This document shows, piece after piece, positions 63,826 through 64,000 of a DNA stretch of 64,000 bases. Origin of the DNA: Planctomycetota bacterium. Its GTDB lineage: Bacteria > Planctomycetota > Phycisphaerae > WQYP01. Made by a program: the position numbers and the translations under genes. A model generated the notes under the pieces. The model was not told where the DNA came from. It ran no database searches and was given only the letters and a program-made list of their open reading frames with translations. The stretch lies in NCBI GenBank assembly GCA_021818445.1, contig JAKAEB010000009.1:1-64000 (forward strand), written 5' to 3'. Positions within the stretch are counted from its first letter, which is position 1. Each line of letters starts with the position of its first letter.

Positions 63826-64000
63826 GGATCGGTACCTCCATCATAAAGCGGCTCACCGTGCAATCCGACCCTTGGAGTATATCAACCGCTCAAATATTCG
63901 CATGGTTTGACCGCCGCCACCGTTACCCGAATAATTGCGGCAGTTGGCAATCTGATTTGAGGTATGAATGATACCAGTTGGAACCGATGCGCCGCAGCGT

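Noticed and set aside
63964-64000. Possible start of a rightward gene at the window edge
   Set aside because: An ATG follows GAGGT directly, but only about 12 codons are visible, too few to support a gene.

Overview
The window looks like a piece of a moderately GC-rich, Gram-negative-type bacterial chromosome. Outer-membrane and envelope functions are present: the edge of a type VI secretion cluster, a tripartite RND pump, and Lgt. There are also several secreted glycan-related proteins, a Tat-exported GH5-like hydrolase, a BatA-like protein and a GlmU-like left-handed-helix protein. This mix suggests a planctomycete, possibly of the Phycisphaerae, but that is inference and no rRNA is present to settle it.

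Layout. 1-2860: end of a T6SS cluster (TssM-like C-terminus, TagF-like). 2857-6245: pabB and, divergently, an APC permease. 6371-9705: a four-gene operon led by a GbsR-type regulator, with two matching palindromic operators, a DCC-thioredoxin/MBOAT acyltransferase fusion, a small membrane protein and a TIGR01777 epimerase. 9879-10279: remnant of an integrase abutting tRNA-Gly(TCC). 10712-18907: methionine-cycle block (ahcY, an ArsR-methyltransferase regulator, metH) with manA and an rluB-type pseudouridine synthase. 19019-34131: secreted GH2, a large GGDEF-EAL protein, RND efflux operon, MbfA-like iron exporter, tRNA-Leu(TAA), an XRE regulator and a GlmU-like protein. 34948-43356: a secreted propeller protein and a Tat-exported GH5-like protein, separated by a mobile element. 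43400-48671: SRAP peptidase followed by a mosaic of broken defence genes, IS relics, an intact three-gene operon with a TIGR04255 protein, and a PD-(D/E)XK-like protein. 48978-63825: tRNA-Ser(GGA), a Sel1 protein, a DUF4256 protein, leuC, lipA, an orphan sensor kinase, a BatA-like protein, the GT87-folK-panC operon, dapL, lgt (split by a frameshift) and a ThuA-like gene.

The most striking object is a compact integrative element of about 4.8 kb at 37380-42172. It carries an integrase, an iteron/AT-rich presumed origin, a primase-polymerase/SF3 helicase and an AlpA-like excisionase. It is bounded by a 12-bp direct repeat. Removing it on paper restores a stop codon to the neighbouring GH5-like gene. 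Closing the element into a circle fuses the integrase gene in frame to a 52-codon tail now stranded at the other end. The attachment site therefore lies inside the integrase gene, and integration swaps the integrase's native C-terminus for a host-encoded one. A decayed relative of the same integrase sits at tRNA-Gly and shares its att-proximal sequence, which points to an ancestral tRNA site and a switch to a protein-gene site.
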